Part shown: one piece after another, positions 42,748-51,478 of the stretch
Position numbering within the stretch: the stretch's first letter is position 1
Layout of the letters: every line of letters begins with the position of its first letter
Assembly (NCBI RefSeq): GCF_018129405.1
Contig: NZ_JAFCLP010000013.1
Coordinates: 62,001 to 126,000 of the forward strand
Source of the DNA: Bradyrhizobium iriomotense
Lineage (GTDB): Bacteria; Pseudomonadota; Alphaproteobacteria; Rhizobiales; Xanthobacteraceae
Reading direction: 5' to 3'
DNA: 64,000 bases
Translations under genes and position numbers: made by a program
The notes under the pieces: model-generated
Seen by the model: the letters and a program-made list of their open reading frames with translations, nothing else
The model's database searches: none
What the model was told of the DNA's origin: nothing

Positions 42748-42969
42748 TTCGTTCTCCAGCTCAAGGCGAGCTTCCTTCAAAATTCCCCCACGACATCACC
42801 GACTTGTCACAGTTCGCCGGGCGCTGACCGCTGGGCGCACCTCTACTGTGCATGGGGTTGTTTTCGACTTTTTTGTCGGGGGTGGCGCGGCGCGGCCGCA
42901 AAGGTATTCAGACCTCATTCATCCCGGTTCCGGTTCCATGCGCCCGTTCACGCCAGAGGGACCTCACTT

Positions 42970-43239
42970 ATGTACATTTCCAATGAAGGCCTGCTCGTCA
43001 TCCTGTTCGTCGGCCTCGTCGCCGGCTGGCTCGCAGGCAAGGTGGTGCGCGGAACCGGGTTCGGCATCATCGGCGACATCGTGGTCGGCGTTGCCGGCGC
43101 GCTGGTTGCGAGCTTCCTGTTTCCGAAGCTCGGCATCCGGCTCGGGACCGGCCTCGTTTCGGAGATCGTCTACTCCGCCATCGGAGCGGTCATCCTGCTG
43201 CTGGTGGTGCGCCTGGTGCGTGGCGGCGGCCGCCTCTAG
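42970..43239 (+). CDS. GlsB/YeaQ/YmgE family small membrane protein
   Basis: An 89-residue protein with three hydrophobic segments (residues 6-25, 32-50, 62-85). The motif GWLAGKVVRGTGFGIIGDIVVGVAGA is the transglycosylase-associated (GlsB/YeaQ) signature; here I cite only GWLAGKVVRGTGFG and GDIVVGVAGA. Members are envelope-stress-associated but biochemically uncharacterised. ATG at 42970 with GAGGGACC upstream. It is monocistronic and followed by an inverted repeat. Confidence 0.85.
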   Translation: MYISNEGLLVILFVGLVAGWLAGKVVRGTGFGIIGDIVVGVAGALVASFLFPKLGIRLGTGLVSEIVYSAIGAVILLLVVRLVRGGGRL

Positions 43240-43253
43240 CGTCCCGATTCGGA

Positions 43254-43290
43254 CTTTCAGCCTCGTCCTTTCCCCGGGAGGGGCTGAAAG
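43254..43290 (+). terminator. Inverted repeat, possible terminator after the GlsB-like gene
   Basis: CTTTCAGCC (43254-43262) pairs with GGCTGAAAG (43282-43290) around a C/G-rich loop. No U-tract follows on the plus strand, so it may be a stability hairpin or a weak terminator. Confidence 0.45.
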
Positions 43291-43490
43291 CCTGCAAGAA
43301 AAAGCCGCAAGCCTGTGAAATTCCGGACTTGCGCGGAAGGCCGGTCGGGGTAGATGTGGCTCATCAGGGTCCTGGATTAATTCGACTGCGTTGGACGAGC
43401 GGAAAACGCGATGTTAATCCGGGTCAAGTACTCCTGAGATTGCCTTTGAAATCAGGGGCTTTGTCCCCTCACCCGAAAGAGAACAGACTG

Positions 43491-45239
43491 ATGGCAGCCG
43501 CACCTGGCGTTCGCCGTTCAGAGCTCGGTGACGCGCTGCGCGCCTGTCGCACGGCGTTCGTCGGCGTCGGCCTGATGAGCTGCGTGATCAACCTGCTCTA
43601 TCTGACCGGGTCGATCTTCATGCTGGAGGTCTACGACCGGGTGCTGCCGAGCCGCAGCGTTCCAACCCTGGTCGGCCTCATCATCCTCGCCAGCTTCCTC
43701 TACATGGCGCAGGGCGTGCTCGACATGATCCGCAACCGGATCCTGGGGCGGATCGGAACCGCGCTCGATGATGCCCTCAACAAGCGCGTGTTCGACACCA
43801 TCGTGCGCCTGCCGCTGCTGGTCGGGAGCCGCAACGAGGGCCTGCAGCCGCTGCGCGACCTCGACAATGTCCGCTCCTTTCTCGGTGGCATGGGACCGAG
43901 CGCGTTCTTCGACCTGCCCTGGCTGCCGCTCTACCTCGCCATCTGCTTCGCGTTCCACGTCATGATCGGGGTGACCGCACTGGTCGGCGCCATCATCCTG
44001 GTGGGCTTGACGCTGGTTACCGAATTCATGTCCCGCCAGCCGGCGAAAGAGGCGATGGGCCTTGCCGCGCAGCGCAACGATCTCGCCCAGTCCAGCCGCC
44101 GCAACGCCGAGGTGATGGTGGCGATGGGCATGAGCGGCCGGATGAACCAGCGCTGGAGCGAGGCCAACGAAAAATATCTCGCCGGCAATCAGCGTGCCAG
44201 CGACGTCGCCGGCGGCTTAGGGGCGGTCGCAAAAGTGCTGCGCATGATGCTGCAATCGGCGGTGCTCGCCGTCGGCGCCTATCTCGTCATCCACCAGGAG
44301 GCGACCGCGGGCATCATCATCGCCGGCTCGATCCTCTCGGCCCGCGCGCTGGCGCCGGTCGATCTCGCGATTGCGCACTGGAAGTCCTTCGTCGCGGCAC
44401 GTCAGAGCTGGCAGCGCCTCACGCGCCTTCTGGAGCAGATGCCGGCGCAGACGATGCCGACCCAGCTGCAGGCGCCGACCAGCCGCCTCTCGGTCGAGGG
44501 CATCGCCATGGTGCCGCCGGGCGACCAACGCCTCATCGTGCAGGACGTCACCTTCGCGCTCGACGCCGGCAACGGTCTCGGCGTGATCGGGCCGAGCGGC
44601 TCCGGCAAATCCTCGCTGATCCGCGCGCTCGTCGGTGTCTGGCAGCCGGTGCGCGGCAAGGTGCGGCTCGACGGCGCGGCGCTCGACCAATGGTCAAGCG
44701 ACGTGCTCGGGCGCCACATCGGCTATCTGCCGCAGGACGTCGAACTGTTCGGCGGCACCATCGCGCAGAACATCAGCCGGTTCGATCCCGAGGCCACCTC
44801 CGACGGCATCATCGCCGCCGCCAAGGAGGCCGGCGTGCACGAGATGATCATCAAGATGCGCGAGGGCTACAACACGCAAGTCGGCGAGCAGGGCACAGCG
44901 CTGTCCGCAGGACAGGCGCAGCGCGTGGCGCTGGCGCGCGCGCTGTACGGCAGCCCGTTCCTGATCGTGCTCGACGAGCCGAATTCCAACCTCGATACCG
45001 AAGGCGACGAGGCGCTGACCCGCGCCATCCGCGCCGCCCGCGAGCGCGGCGCCATCGTCGTCGTGGTGGCGCATCGCCCCATCGGCGTCGAGGCGGTCGA
45101 CCAGATTCTGGTGCTGCGCGAGGGCCGCATGCAGGCGTTCGGCCCGAAGGAGCAGGTGCTCGCTCAGGTGCTCCAGCCACGGGTGACACCGCCGGCACCG
45201 ATCAAGGTCGTCAGTGAAGGCGGAGTGACAAAGTCATGA
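43491..45239 (+). CDS. Type I secretion system ABC permease/ATPase (PrtD/AprD-like)
   Basis: A 582-residue fused permease-ATPase. Residues 15-320 hold the membrane domain (SCVINLLYLTGSIFMLEVYD near the start, a PrtD-family landmark). Residues 340-560 carry Walker A GPSGSGKSS, signature LSAGQAQRVALARAL and Walker B LIVLDEPNSNLD. There is no N-terminal C39 peptidase or C39-like domain, so substrates are not leader-cleaved. Homologues export RTX-type proteins lacking cleavable signals. I chose ATG 43491 because it gives the family length; the reading frame continues upstream without support. It overlaps the adaptor gene by four bases. The adhesin 13 kb upstream is a plausible substrate. Confidence 0.9.
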   Translation: MAAAPGVRRSELGDALRACRTAFVGVGLMSCVINLLYLTGSIFMLEVYDRVLPSRSVPTLVGLIILASFLYMAQGVLDMIRNRILGRIGTALDDALNKRVFDTIVRLPLLVGSRNEGLQPLRDLDNVRSFLGGMGPSAFFDLPWLPLYLAICFAFHVMIGVTALVGAIILVGLTLVTEFMSRQPAKEAMGLAAQRNDLAQSSRRNAEVMVAMGMSGRMNQRWSEANEKYLAGNQRASDVAGGLGAVAKVLRMMLQSAVLAVGAYLVIHQEATAGIIIAGSILSARALAPVDLAIAHWKSFVAARQSWQRLTRLLEQMPAQTMPTQLQAPTSRLSVEGIAMVPPGDQRLIVQDVTFALDAGNGLGVIGPSGSGKSSLIRALVGVWQPVRGKVRLDGAALDQWSSDVLGRHIGYLPQDVELFGGTIAQNISRFDPEATSDGIIAAAKEAGVHEMIIKMREGYNTQVGEQGTALSAGQAQRVALARALYGSPFLIVLDEPNSNLDTEGDEALTRAIRAARERGAIVVVVAHRPIGVEAVDQILVLREGRMQAFGPKEQVLAQVLQPRVTPPAPIKVVSEGGVTKS

Positions 45240-46570
45240 GCACGATGGCGATCGGCGGTACGAAGCCCGCCGCCAAGAAGACCGTGCGTGATTCCATCAC
45301 GTTTCACCTGATGCTCGGCCTCGGCATCGTGCTGGTCCTCGTCGTCGGCCTCGGCGGCTGGGCATCGACGGCGCTGATCTCGGGCGCGCTGATCGCGCCG
45401 GGCCAGATCGTGGTCGAATCCAACGTCAAGAAGGTGCAGCACCCGACCGGCGGCGTGGTCGGCGAGCTGCGCGCCCGCGACGGCGACGTGGTCAAGGCCG
45501 GCGACATCGTGGTGCGGCTCGACGACACCGTGACCAGGGCGAACCTCGCCATCGTCACCAAGAATCTCGATGCCGCGCAGGCGCGCACCGCGCGGCTCCA
45601 GGCCGAGCAGCGCGGTCTCGACAAGATCGAGTTCCCGCAATCCCTGCTCGATCGCGGCAACGATCCCGATGTCAAGGCGCTGCTCTCCGCCGAGTCCAAG
45701 CTGTTCGACGTCCGCGTCAACGGCCGCGCCGGCCAGAAGGCGCAGCTCCGCGAGCGCGTCCTGCAGCTCAACGAGGAAATCGAGGGCCTGTCCGCACAGG
45801 AGACGGCCAAGGACAAGGAGATCGCGCTTGTCCAGAACGAGCTCACCGGCGTCCGCGATCTCTATGACAAGCGTCTGGTGCAGATCTCGCGCCTGACCCA
45901 GCTCGAGCGCGACAGTGCCCGCCTCAACGGCGAGCGTGCGCAGTACATCGCCTCGCGCGCACAGGCCAAGGGCAAGATCACCGAGACCGAGCTTCAGATC
46001 ATCCAGGTCGACAAGGACATGGTCAGCGAGGTCTCCAAGGATCTGCGCGAGACCAACGACAAGATCGGCGAGCTGATCGAGCGCAAGGTCGCCGCCGAGG
46101 ACCAGCTTCGCCGCGTCGACATCCGCGCGCCGCAGGACGGCATGGTGCTGCAATCGACGGTGCATACCGTCGGCGGCGTCGTCACTGCCGGCGACACGTT
46201 GATGCTGATCGTGCCGCAGGCCGACGACCTCCAGGTCGAGGCCAAGGTCAATCCGGTCGACATCGACAAGCTCCAGATCGGCCAGAAGACGCTGCTGCGC
46301 CTGTCCGCCTTCAACCAGCGCACCACGCCCGAGCTCAACGGCGTCGTCAGCCGCGTCTCGCCCGACGTCACCACCGAGCAGCGCACCGGCCAGAGCTATT
46401 ACACCATCCGCGTCTCGATGCCGCCGGAAGAGATCGCCCGCCTCGGCGACGTCAAGATCATCCCCGGCATGCCCGTGGAAGCCTTCGTCCAGACCGGCGA
46501 CCGCACCATGCTGTCCTACCTGATGAAGCCGCTGCACGACCAGCTGATGCGGGCCTTCCGCGAGAAGTGA
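45236..46570 (+). CDS. HlyD-family type I secretion membrane-fusion protein
   Basis: A 444-residue adaptor. A short cytoplasmic N-terminus precedes one transmembrane helix (residues 20-45, LMLGLGIVLVLVVGLGGW). A lipoyl-like half motif follows (VVGELRARDGDVVKAGDIVV), then long alpha-helical coiled coil (residues 100-300, rich in Glu/Gln/Lys), and the second lipoyl half (RAPQDGMVLQSTVHTVGG). The C-terminal beta-barrel ends GMPVEAFVQTGDR and TMLSYLMKPL, diagnostic of PrtE/HlyD. It bridges the ABC protein and an outer membrane TolC-like channel, which is not encoded in this window. Confidence 0.92.
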   Translation: MSTMAIGGTKPAAKKTVRDSITFHLMLGLGIVLVLVVGLGGWASTALISGALIAPGQIVVESNVKKVQHPTGGVVGELRARDGDVVKAGDIVVRLDDTVTRANLAIVTKNLDAAQARTARLQAEQRGLDKIEFPQSLLDRGNDPDVKALLSAESKLFDVRVNGRAGQKAQLRERVLQLNEEIEGLSAQETAKDKEIALVQNELTGVRDLYDKRLVQISRLTQLERDSARLNGERAQYIASRAQAKGKITETELQIIQVDKDMVSEVSKDLRETNDKIGELIERKVAAEDQLRRVDIRAPQDGMVLQSTVHTVGGVVTAGDTLMLIVPQADDLQVEAKVNPVDIDKLQIGQKTLLRLSAFNQRTTPELNGVVSRVSPDVTTEQRTGQSYYTIRVSMPPEEIARLGDVKIIPGMPVEAFVQTGDRTMLSYLMKPLHDQLMRAFREK

Positions 46571-46627
46571 CGCGCGAAAGCGCGTCATCCCGGAGCGCGC
46601 CTGGCGCGCATCCGGGATCTCGAGCCG
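46569..46627. repeat. Palindromic element, family E
   Basis: GCGCGAAAGCGCG hairpin, then CATCCCGGAGCGCGCC pairs with GGCGCGCATCCGGGAT. It begins right at the stop of the adaptor gene and may serve as its terminator. Confidence 0.6.
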
Positions 46628-46636
46628 CACACTCGC

Positions 46637-46741
46637 TGTCATCGCCCGGCTTGACCGGGCGATCCAGTATTCCAGAGACCGTTGTGATTGAACCGAGACG
46701 CCGCGGCGTACTGGATGCCCCGGTCAAGCCGGGGCATGACA
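46637..46741. repeat. Palindromic element with CCCGGCTTGACCGGG arms
   Basis: CTGTCATCGCCCGGCTTGAC and GTCAAGCCGGGGCATGACAG form the outer arms, with inner GATCCAGTATTCC/TACTGGATG pairing. Together with the flanking copies, 46571-46969 is almost entirely repeat. Confidence 0.7.
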
Positions 46742-46760
46742 GCGGTGTGTTGCGGGATCT

Positions 46761-46852
46761 CGTAGGGTGGGCAAAGGCGCAACGCGCCGTGCCCACCGTC
46801 TTTCATACGACGAGCATTTTGGTGGGCACGCTTCGCTTTGCCCACCCTACGG
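46761..46852. repeat. Palindromic intergenic element, family C copy 2
   Basis: The arms CGTAGGGTGGGCAAAG and CTTTGCCCACCCTACG repeat those at 33.3 kb, with inner GTGCCCAC/GTGGGCAC. The central loop differs. Confidence 0.82.
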
Positions 46853-46878
46853 CACTCTCTTCAGAAGTCAGAAGCAGA

Positions 46879-46914
46879 AGTGGTGGGTTACGCTGCGCTA
46901 ACCCACCCTACGGC
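46879..46914. repeat. Short palindrome related to family C
   Basis: GTGGGTTACGCTGCGCTAACCCAC is self-complementary and is followed by the family C end CCTACGGC. It completes the repeat cluster before the AMP nucleosidase gene. Confidence 0.65.
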
Positions 46915-46969
46915 ACCTCCTTCTTTGCTATAGTTCGGCTCAAGCCCCCAGCAACCCGGCGGTCGAACA

Positions 46970-48439
46970 ATGCAGTCCCCTCCGTCCATCGCCACCAAAT
47001 CCTTCTCCGATGCGTCTCTTGCCGTTGCCCGGCTCGAAGAGATCTACGAGCGCAACACAAAGTTCCTGCGCGACCGGTTCGAGGCCTATGTTGGCGGCGA
47101 AGCCGTCACCACGCGGGTGCGGGCCTACTATCCCTTCGTCCGCCTCACCACCGCGACGCATGCGCGGCTCGATTCCCGGCTGTCCTACGGCTTCGTCGCC
47201 GGACCCGGCGTGCACGAGACCAGCGTCACGCGGCCGGATCTGTTCCGCGCCTACCTGACCGAGCAGATCGGTCTGTTGATCCAGAATCATGGTGTGCCGG
47301 TCGAGATCGGCGAGTCGACCGAGCCGATCCCGATTCACTTCGCCTATCGCCGCGACATCAACATCGAGGCCGCCATCACGACCAGCGAGAACTCGCCCGT
47401 CACGCGCTCGCTGCGCGATGCGTTCGACGTCCCTGACCTTGCCACCATGGACGATGCCATCGCCGACGGCACCTTCGAGCTCCAGGCGGGCGCGCCCGAG
47501 CCGCTGTCCCTGTTCCGCGCTGCCCGCGTCGACTACTCGCTGCGCCGGCTCTACCACTACACCGGCACCGATCCCGAGCATTTCCAGAACTTCGTGATCT
47601 TCACCAACTACCAGTTCTATATCGACGCCTTCGCGCAGCTCTGCCAGCAGCGGCTTCAGGCTAGTGAAGCCGGCCTCGAAGCCTTTGTCGCGCCCGGCAA
47701 CGTCATCACACGCGCCGGTGGCGCGACGACGGGGGCCGCGCCCGCCCGCACGCCGCAGATGCCGGCCTTCCACCTGGTCGAACCCGATTATCGCGGCATC
47801 ACGCTGATCAATATCGGCACCGGCCCGTCGAATGCGCGCAACGTCACCGACCACGTCGCGGTGCTGAGGCCGCACGCCTGGCTGATGCTCGGCCATTGCG
47901 CGGGCCTGCGCAACACGCAGCGGCTCGGCGACTACGTGCTCGCGCACGGCTATGTGCGCGAGGATCACGTGCTCGACCGCGAGCTGCCGCTCTGGGTCCC
48001 GATCCCGGCATTGGCCGAGATGCAGGTTGCACTCGAGGAGGCGGTCGAGGACGTGACCGGCCTCGAAGGCTTCGAGCTCAAACGCCTGATGCGCACAGGG
48101 ACTGTCGCGAGCGTCGACAACCGCAACTGGGAGATTTCCGGGCCCGAGGTGATCCGCCGCATGTCGCAGTCGCGCGCGGTCGCGCTCGACATGGAATCGG
48201 CTGCGATCGCCGCCAACGGTTACCGCTTCCGCGTCCCCTACGGCACGCTGCTGTGCGTCTCCGACAAGCCGCTGCATGGCGAGATCAAGCTCGCGGGCAT
48301 GGCCAGCGAATTTTACCGCCGCCGTGTCGGCCAGCATCTCGAGATCGGCCTGAAGGCACTGGAGCGGATCAAGCAGCAGGAATCCGAACGCCTGCATTCG
48401 CGAAAGCTGAGAAGCTTTGCCGAAGTGGCATTCCAGTAA
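46970..48439 (+). CDS. amn: AMP nucleosidase
   Basis: A 489-residue enzyme that hydrolyses AMP to adenine and ribose 5-phosphate, part of purine salvage and adenylate balance. The N-terminal AMN domain includes YYPFVRLTT and ETSVTRPDLFRAYL. The C-terminal nucleosidase/phosphorylase domain includes INIGTGPSNARNVTDHVAVL, LMLGHCAGLR and the base-proximal VALDMESAAIAANGYRFRVP. Length matches Escherichia coli Amn (about 484 residues). ATG at 46970; the ribosome site is weak. It is monocistronic, with a repeat cluster upstream. Confidence 0.93.
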   Translation: MQSPPSIATKSFSDASLAVARLEEIYERNTKFLRDRFEAYVGGEAVTTRVRAYYPFVRLTTATHARLDSRLSYGFVAGPGVHETSVTRPDLFRAYLTEQIGLLIQNHGVPVEIGESTEPIPIHFAYRRDINIEAAITTSENSPVTRSLRDAFDVPDLATMDDAIADGTFELQAGAPEPLSLFRAARVDYSLRRLYHYTGTDPEHFQNFVIFTNYQFYIDAFAQLCQQRLQASEAGLEAFVAPGNVITRAGGATTGAAPARTPQMPAFHLVEPDYRGITLINIGTGPSNARNVTDHVAVLRPHAWLMLGHCAGLRNTQRLGDYVLAHGYVREDHVLDRELPLWVPIPALAEMQVALEEAVEDVTGLEGFELKRLMRTGTVASVDNRNWEISGPEVIRRMSQSRAVALDMESAAIAANGYRFRVPYGTLLCVSDKPLHGEIKLAGMASEFYRRRVGQHLEIGLKALERIKQQESERLHSRKLRSFAEVAFQ

Positions 48440-48559
48440 AGGACAACAGAACTGTCGTACGAACGCTGACGTCTCCGTGAGCACCGCGTCCCGGAATAAC
48501 GCTGCCGAGGCAGGGTTATCAATTCGTCCGGGGCGCGCGAAGCAGGACAGGAGACGAAG

Positions 48560-49168
48560 ATGTTCACTGGGATGATCAGGCTCGTCACGCTAGGTACATT
48601 TGCGGCAGCCCTGTTGAGTTTGCCGGCGTTCGCGGCGGGCGGTGGTGGAGGAGGCGGTGGCGGTTCCGGTTCTACCGATCCTTATGCCGGCGCCTATTCG
48701 GATCAGAAGCCGCAGGCGACCTATCCGAAGCGGCCAGGCGCCAAGGCAACCCAGAAGGGTAAGAAGCAAGGCAACCAGTCCAGCATTGGCGATCCCGCTT
48801 TCGCCGCCGGCTATCGCGCCGCCTATGATACCATCTACGAGCACAACGACTATGCGGCCGCGATCGCGCAGTTGAAGTCGCTCGGCCATGACGACCATCC
48901 GAACGTCGCCAACCTCATCGGCTACTCCTACCGCAAGCTCGGCGACTACGAACAGTCGCAGGTCTGGTACGAGCGCGCCTTGCAGGCAGATCCGAACCAC
49001 GTGCTGACATGGCAATATTATGGACTGTGGCAGCTCGAGCGGGGCAACCGCGAGCAAGCGCTCTATCACCTCGGTCGGATCGCATCGATCTGCGGGACGG
49101 ACTGCGAGGAATATCGATCGCTGGCCGCGGCACTGGACAAGCCGGCCGGAACGGCGCTCGTTTACTGA
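48560..49168 (+). CDS. Secreted TPR-repeat protein
   Basis: A 202-residue exported protein. A signal peptide (residues 1-26, ending AFAAG) is followed by a run of glycines (residues 26-35) and a lysine-rich linker (YPKRPGAKATQKGKKQGNQ). At least two TPR units follow (NVANLIGYSYRKLGDYEQSQ, HVLTWQYYGLWQLERGNREQ), then a cysteine pair (SICGTDCEEY). It probably acts as a periplasmic adaptor or scaffold; no specific function is known. The start has AGGAGACGAAG upstream. A weak EcfG-like arrangement (GGAAT, 17 bases, GTT) lies at 48493-48517 but is too imperfect to call. Confidence 0.8.
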   Translation: MFTGMIRLVTLGTFAAALLSLPAFAAGGGGGGGGGSGSTDPYAGAYSDQKPQATYPKRPGAKATQKGKKQGNQSSIGDPAFAAGYRAAYDTIYEHNDYAAAIAQLKSLGHDDHPNVANLIGYSYRKLGDYEQSQVWYERALQADPNHVLTWQYYGLWQLERGNREQALYHLGRIASICGTDCEEYRSLAAALDKPAGTALVY

Positions 49169-49265
49169 AGTCGGAGCGTGGCGGGCTGACGGGCGCGCTG
49201 TTGAAGAGCGTCGTATGACGGCCATGTCACCGGCGCGGGTGGTGACAACGCGTCAGATTTTCAGC

Positions 49266-49297
49266 ATTGTCCCGTTCGGGGGCGCGAACGGGACAAT
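49266..49297 (+). promoter_or_regulatory. 13-bp perfect hairpin three bases upstream of the DUF1488 start codon
   Basis: ATTGTCCCGTTCG (49266-49278) pairs perfectly with CGAACGGGACAAT (49285-49297) around GGGGCG. The start codon is at 49301, so the hairpin would occupy the ribosome-binding region. It may control translation, or be a DNA operator. Confidence 0.6.
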
Positions 49298-49300
49298 TGG

Positions 49301-49576
49301 ATGCCGCTGACGCGCGACAGGATTATCGGCCACGACCTCGAACGTCTGGCCTTTCGCTTCACCATGCTGAACGATGGTGACGTCGTGGATTGCCAGATCT
49401 CCGACGCCGCGATGGACGAACTTGCGGGCATGCAGGGCACCGAGAGCAGCGCGCGGCAGGCGCAATTCCTCTCTCTGCGCGAAACCATCGAACGCATCGC
49501 CTCGGACCTCTACGACGAGGCGCCGAGGGTGCAGGGCTACGTGGTGCGGATTTTCATGCGGCATTTGGGGCGGTAG
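49301..49576 (+). CDS. DUF1488 family protein
   Basis: A 91-residue soluble protein. The pattern LAFRFTMLNDGDVVDCQISD, SLRETIERIASDLYDEAP and a final RIFMRHLG fits DUF1488, a small family without known function. ATG at 49301; no normal ribosome site is visible because a strong hairpin occupies that region. It is followed by a family F palindrome. Confidence 0.72.
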   Translation: MPLTRDRIIGHDLERLAFRFTMLNDGDVVDCQISDAAMDELAGMQGTESSARQAQFLSLRETIERIASDLYDEAPRVQGYVVRIFMRHLGR

Positions 49577-49595
49577 GGCACAACGCTTCCACGAT

Positions 49596-49715
49596 GTCGT
49601 CCTGGCGAAGGCCAGGACCCATTACCACCGGCTTACGTTATTAGAAGAAGCTGTGGCACCACTGTCCGCATAACGCTCATTCGGGGTAATGGGTCCTGGC
49701 CTTCGCCAGGACGAC
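49596..49715. repeat. Palindromic intergenic element, family F
   Basis: The arms GTCGTCCTGGCGAAGGCCAG and CTGGCCTTCGCCAGGACGAC are perfect inverted repeats, extended by ACCCATTACC/GGTAATGGGT. It separates the convergent DUF1488 and CinA-like genes. Confidence 0.85.
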
Positions 49716-49764
49716 ACCGAATGTAAGGCGCGGCCGCACCGTCTCCCTCGACGCGAGGAGCCCG

Positions 49765-50247
49765 CTATTCCTCCAGCTTCCTCAACAACAACCTCAGCGC
49801 CGTCGCAGCAAACACCTGCATGTTCGCGAACCGGTCGTTGCTGCCTGTCTCCAGCGTCATCACCTCCGCTGCGGGCCCCGCGACGGCCATGCAGCTATGG
49901 CCGGCGGCATCACCGTAGCGGTTGCCGGTAGGGCCGGCTGCGCCGGTCTCGGACAGGCCCCAGTCGCAGCCAAAGCGGCTGCGCATCTGTTCGGCCAGTA
50001 ATTGCGCGTAGGGCTCGGACGACGAACGGAAGCCCTTCATTCCTTCATCCGAAATATCCATCAGCACGCGCCTGGCATCGCGGGTGTAGACCACGGCGCC
50101 GCCGAGGTAATAGGCGGAGGCGCCGGGCACCGCGAGCAGGCTGGCCGAGATCAGTCCGCCGCCGGACGATTCCGCCACCGCAATGGTCTGTTTGCGCGCG
50201 ATCAGTTTTGCCGCGACCTGTTCCGCAATGCCGATGAGCTCTTTCAT
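49765..50247 (-). CDS. CinA-family nicotinamide-nucleotide amidohydrolase-like protein (PncC)
   Basis: A 160-residue protein corresponding to the C-terminal domain of CinA (PncC). The active-site block is TIAVAESSGGGLISASLLAV; a standard PncC has AESxTGG, so a serine replaces the usual threonine. YYLGGAVVYT and LSETGAAGPTGNRYG complete the pattern. PncC deamidates nicotinamide mononucleotide to nicotinate mononucleotide in NAD recycling. ATG at 50247. It is monocistronic on the minus strand and divergent from the amidohydrolase operon. Confidence 0.82.
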   Translation of the reverse strand: MKELIGIAEQVAAKLIARKQTIAVAESSGGGLISASLLAVPGASAYYLGGAVVYTRDARRVLMDISDEGMKGFRSSSEPYAQLLAEQMRSRFGCDWGLSETGAAGPTGNRYGDAAGHSCMAVAGPAAEVMTLETGSNDRFANMQVFAATALRLLLRKLEE

Positions 50248-50394
50248 CCCTGAGACCCCTTATTCCTTCGCAACCGAGCTCAGCCTTCCTAGCATATGAC
50301 AGCAGGCTTGGCCGAGTTGCGAGCGACGGGCAGGCCTGCTTGAATGGTGGGGTACAAAAAGAGACATGCGAGGAAACGTGAGAAGGGAGACGTC

Positions 50395-51453
50395 ATGGCG
50401 TCCCTGATCGCCGGCGGCATCGATTGCGACGTGCATCCGGCTGTGCCGCATCTGACCAGCCTGCTGCCGTACCTGAACGACTATTGGCGCGATCAGGTGA
50501 CGACGCGCGGCATGGTCGATCTCGTCTCGCAATCCTATCCGAAGAACTCGCCGATCACGGCGCGTCACGACTGGCGGCCCGAAAGCGGCAAGCCGGGCGA
50601 GAGCCTGGAGGCCATGCAACGTCATGTGCTCGATCCCTTCCAGCTCAAGCATGCCATCTGCAATCCGCTCTACGGCGTGCAGATGGTGTTTTCGGAAGAT
50701 TTGCAGGCCGCCTTTTGCCGCGCGCTGAACGACTGGCTTGTGAAGGAATGGCTCGATCGCGATTCACGACTGCGCGGCTCGATCGTGATCCCCACGCAAA
50801 GCATCGAGAAGGCCGTCGCCGAGATCGAGCGCTGCGCAGAGGACAAGCGCTTCGTGCAGGTGCTGATGCTGGTGATGGGCGACACGCCGCTCGGCAAGCG
50901 CGCGCTGTGGCCGATCTATGAAGCCGCGGAACGGCTCGACCTGCCGATCGGCATCCACGCCGGTTCCGCCTATCACAATCCGCCGACCGCTGTGGGATGG
51001 GGGTCCTATCACATCGAGGACTATGTCGGTCAGGCCCAGGCGTTCCAGACCCAGCTCACCAGCGTGATCGTCGAGGGTGTGTTCGCCAAATATCCGCGGC
51101 TGAAAATGGTGATGCTGGAATCCGGCGTCTCCTGGATCGCGCCGTATCTCTGGCGGCTGCACAAGTTCTGGCGCGGGGTGCGGATGGAGACACCGTGGGT
51201 CGATCGCGCGCCGCTGGAACTTGTGCGCAGCAACATCCGCTTCTCGTTACAGCCATTTGATGCGCCGCCGGAACCCGAGACATTAATTCGCCTGTTTGAG
51301 CATATGCAGTCGGACGAATTGGTCTTATTCTCTACGGACTATCCGCACTGGCAGTTCGACGACCAGGACGCGCTGCCCGAAGGTCTGTCCCCCGATCTCG
51401 TGCGCAAGATCATGATCGACAATCCGTATGCAACCTATCCCCGCCTGAAATGA
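50395..51453 (+). CDS. ACMSD-like amidohydrolase 2 family protein, copy 1
   Basis: A 352-residue TIM-barrel metal enzyme of the amidohydrolase/decarboxylase group (PF04909). The N-terminal motif is DCDVHPAVP rather than the HxH of classic members. It continues with LPIGIHAGSAYHNPP, KMVMLESGVSWIAPYLWRL and LFSTDYPHWQFDD, the late metal/acid motif. Relatives decarboxylate or hydrolyse aromatic or ring-cleaved acids. I chose ATG 50395 with GAAGGGAG just upstream; a start at 50344 lacks support. It is the first gene of a three-gene operon with a paralogue and a Rieske protein. Confidence 0.85.
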   Translation: MASLIAGGIDCDVHPAVPHLTSLLPYLNDYWRDQVTTRGMVDLVSQSYPKNSPITARHDWRPESGKPGESLEAMQRHVLDPFQLKHAICNPLYGVQMVFSEDLQAAFCRALNDWLVKEWLDRDSRLRGSIVIPTQSIEKAVAEIERCAEDKRFVQVLMLVMGDTPLGKRALWPIYEAAERLDLPIGIHAGSAYHNPPTAVGWGSYHIEDYVGQAQAFQTQLTSVIVEGVFAKYPRLKMVMLESGVSWIAPYLWRLHKFWRGVRMETPWVDRAPLELVRSNIRFSLQPFDAPPEPETLIRLFEHMQSDELVLFSTDYPHWQFDDQDALPEGLSPDLVRKIMIDNPYATYPRLK

Positions 51454-51478
51454 GCCCGCTGCCAAAGGAGGCAAGGCG

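Noticed and set aside
43329-43490. An N-terminal extension of the type I secretion ABC protein
   Set aside because: The upstream frame is open but contains no conserved residues; PrtD-type proteins begin near the ATG at 43491.
48493-48517. EcfG-type stress promoter upstream of the TPR gene
   Set aside because: GGAAT-N17-GTT differs from the GGAAC/CGTT consensus at important positions; this is too weak to annotate.
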